Assembly (NCBI GenBank): GCA_002719425.1
Contig: PBHA01000021.1
Span: 1-34,579 of the forward strand
Length of the DNA: 34,579 nucleotides
DNA from: Chloroflexota bacterium
GTDB taxonomy: Bacteria > Chloroflexota > Dehalococcoidia > UBA1151 > TMED-70
Direction: 5' to 3'
The notes beneath the pieces are model-generated. The model saw only the letters and a program-made list of their open reading frames with translations, searched no databases and was not told where the DNA came from. A program made the position numbers and the translations under genes. Shown one piece after another: positions 34,520 through 34,579 of this stretch; within the stretch, counting starts at the first letter, position 1; each line of letters starts with the position of its first letter.

Positions 34520-34579
34520 ATGGTAATTAACAATCTTAATAAGATAAATAATTTTGAATGGAATTCTGAAACAGTTATA
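34520..34579 (+). CDS. Possible 5' end of a gene running off the window
   Basis: From ATG 34520 the frame stays open for 20 codons to the window end, giving MVINNLNKINNFEWNSETVI. It would be divergent from the giant membrane protein across a 117-base AT-rich gap (34403-34519) in which I see no clear promoter. No good ribosome binding site is present and the fragment is too short to recognise. Confidence 0.35.
   Translation, partial: MVINNLNKINNFEWNSETVI

Overview
The window is very AT-rich, gene-dense bacterial DNA with short or overlapping gene junctions and AGA as the dominant arginine codon. It looks like a streamlined, aerobic, probably marine member of Chloroflexota, for example a SAR202-type Dehalococcoidia. 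The main pointers are a 1400-residue membrane protein carrying the Chlor_Arch_YYY/DUF2298 signature, a 47-residue zinc ribbon of the DUF5679 type, a caa3-like oxidase operon and a catabolic-enzyme cluster. This placement is an inference from gene content and was not tested by phylogeny. I saw no phage, transposon, integrase, CRISPR array or rRNA.

Layout. Positions 1-2018 (+) hold two tandem amidohydrolase paralogues. Positions 1999-6794 (-) hold tRNA-Met, a zinc alcohol dehydrogenase, a 2-hydroxyacid dehydrogenase, tRNA-Arg(GCG), a large alpha/beta hydrolase and a conserved protein of unknown function, probably transcribed together from a promoter near 6838-6866. Positions 6875-9460 (-) are rdgB-moaA-rnhA-moaC. 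Positions 9604-14619 (+) are the terminal oxidase operon coxB (with a fused cytochrome c domain)-coxA-coxC-coxD-ctaG, behind an extended -10 promoter. Positions 14616-19757 (-) are pheS-pheT-moeA and a small protein of unknown function. Positions 19958-27522 (+) are a zinc-ribbon microprotein, an aldo/keto reductase, trpS, trpE, trpG, trpD, trpC, trpF and an EamA transporter. Positions 27529-27942 (-) encode a pentapeptide-repeat protein, 28038-29471 (+) glutamine synthetase, and 29500-34402 (-) the giant GT-C/YYY membrane protein followed by an overlapping HAD phosphatase. A gene fragment may begin at 34520.

How the genes fit together. The oxidase block has every structural subunit plus an assembly factor. 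Molybdenum cofactor genes are split between two operons (moaA/moaC and moeA), which suggests molybdoenzymes elsewhere in the genome. The tryptophan block goes from chorismate to indole-glycerol phosphate but lacks trpB and trpA; a drug/metabolite-type exporter sits where they often lie. The 1-6.8 kb block looks catabolic (hydrolases plus two dehydrogenases).

No single clearly new system stands out. The points most worth a second look are the unusual tRNA-Arg(GCG), tRNAs used as immediate 5' neighbours of protein genes, the Tyr-to-Phe change at the glutamine synthetase adenylylation site, the two uncharacterised small proteins, and two dyads plus a perfect 16-bp hairpin around the zinc-ribbon gene.
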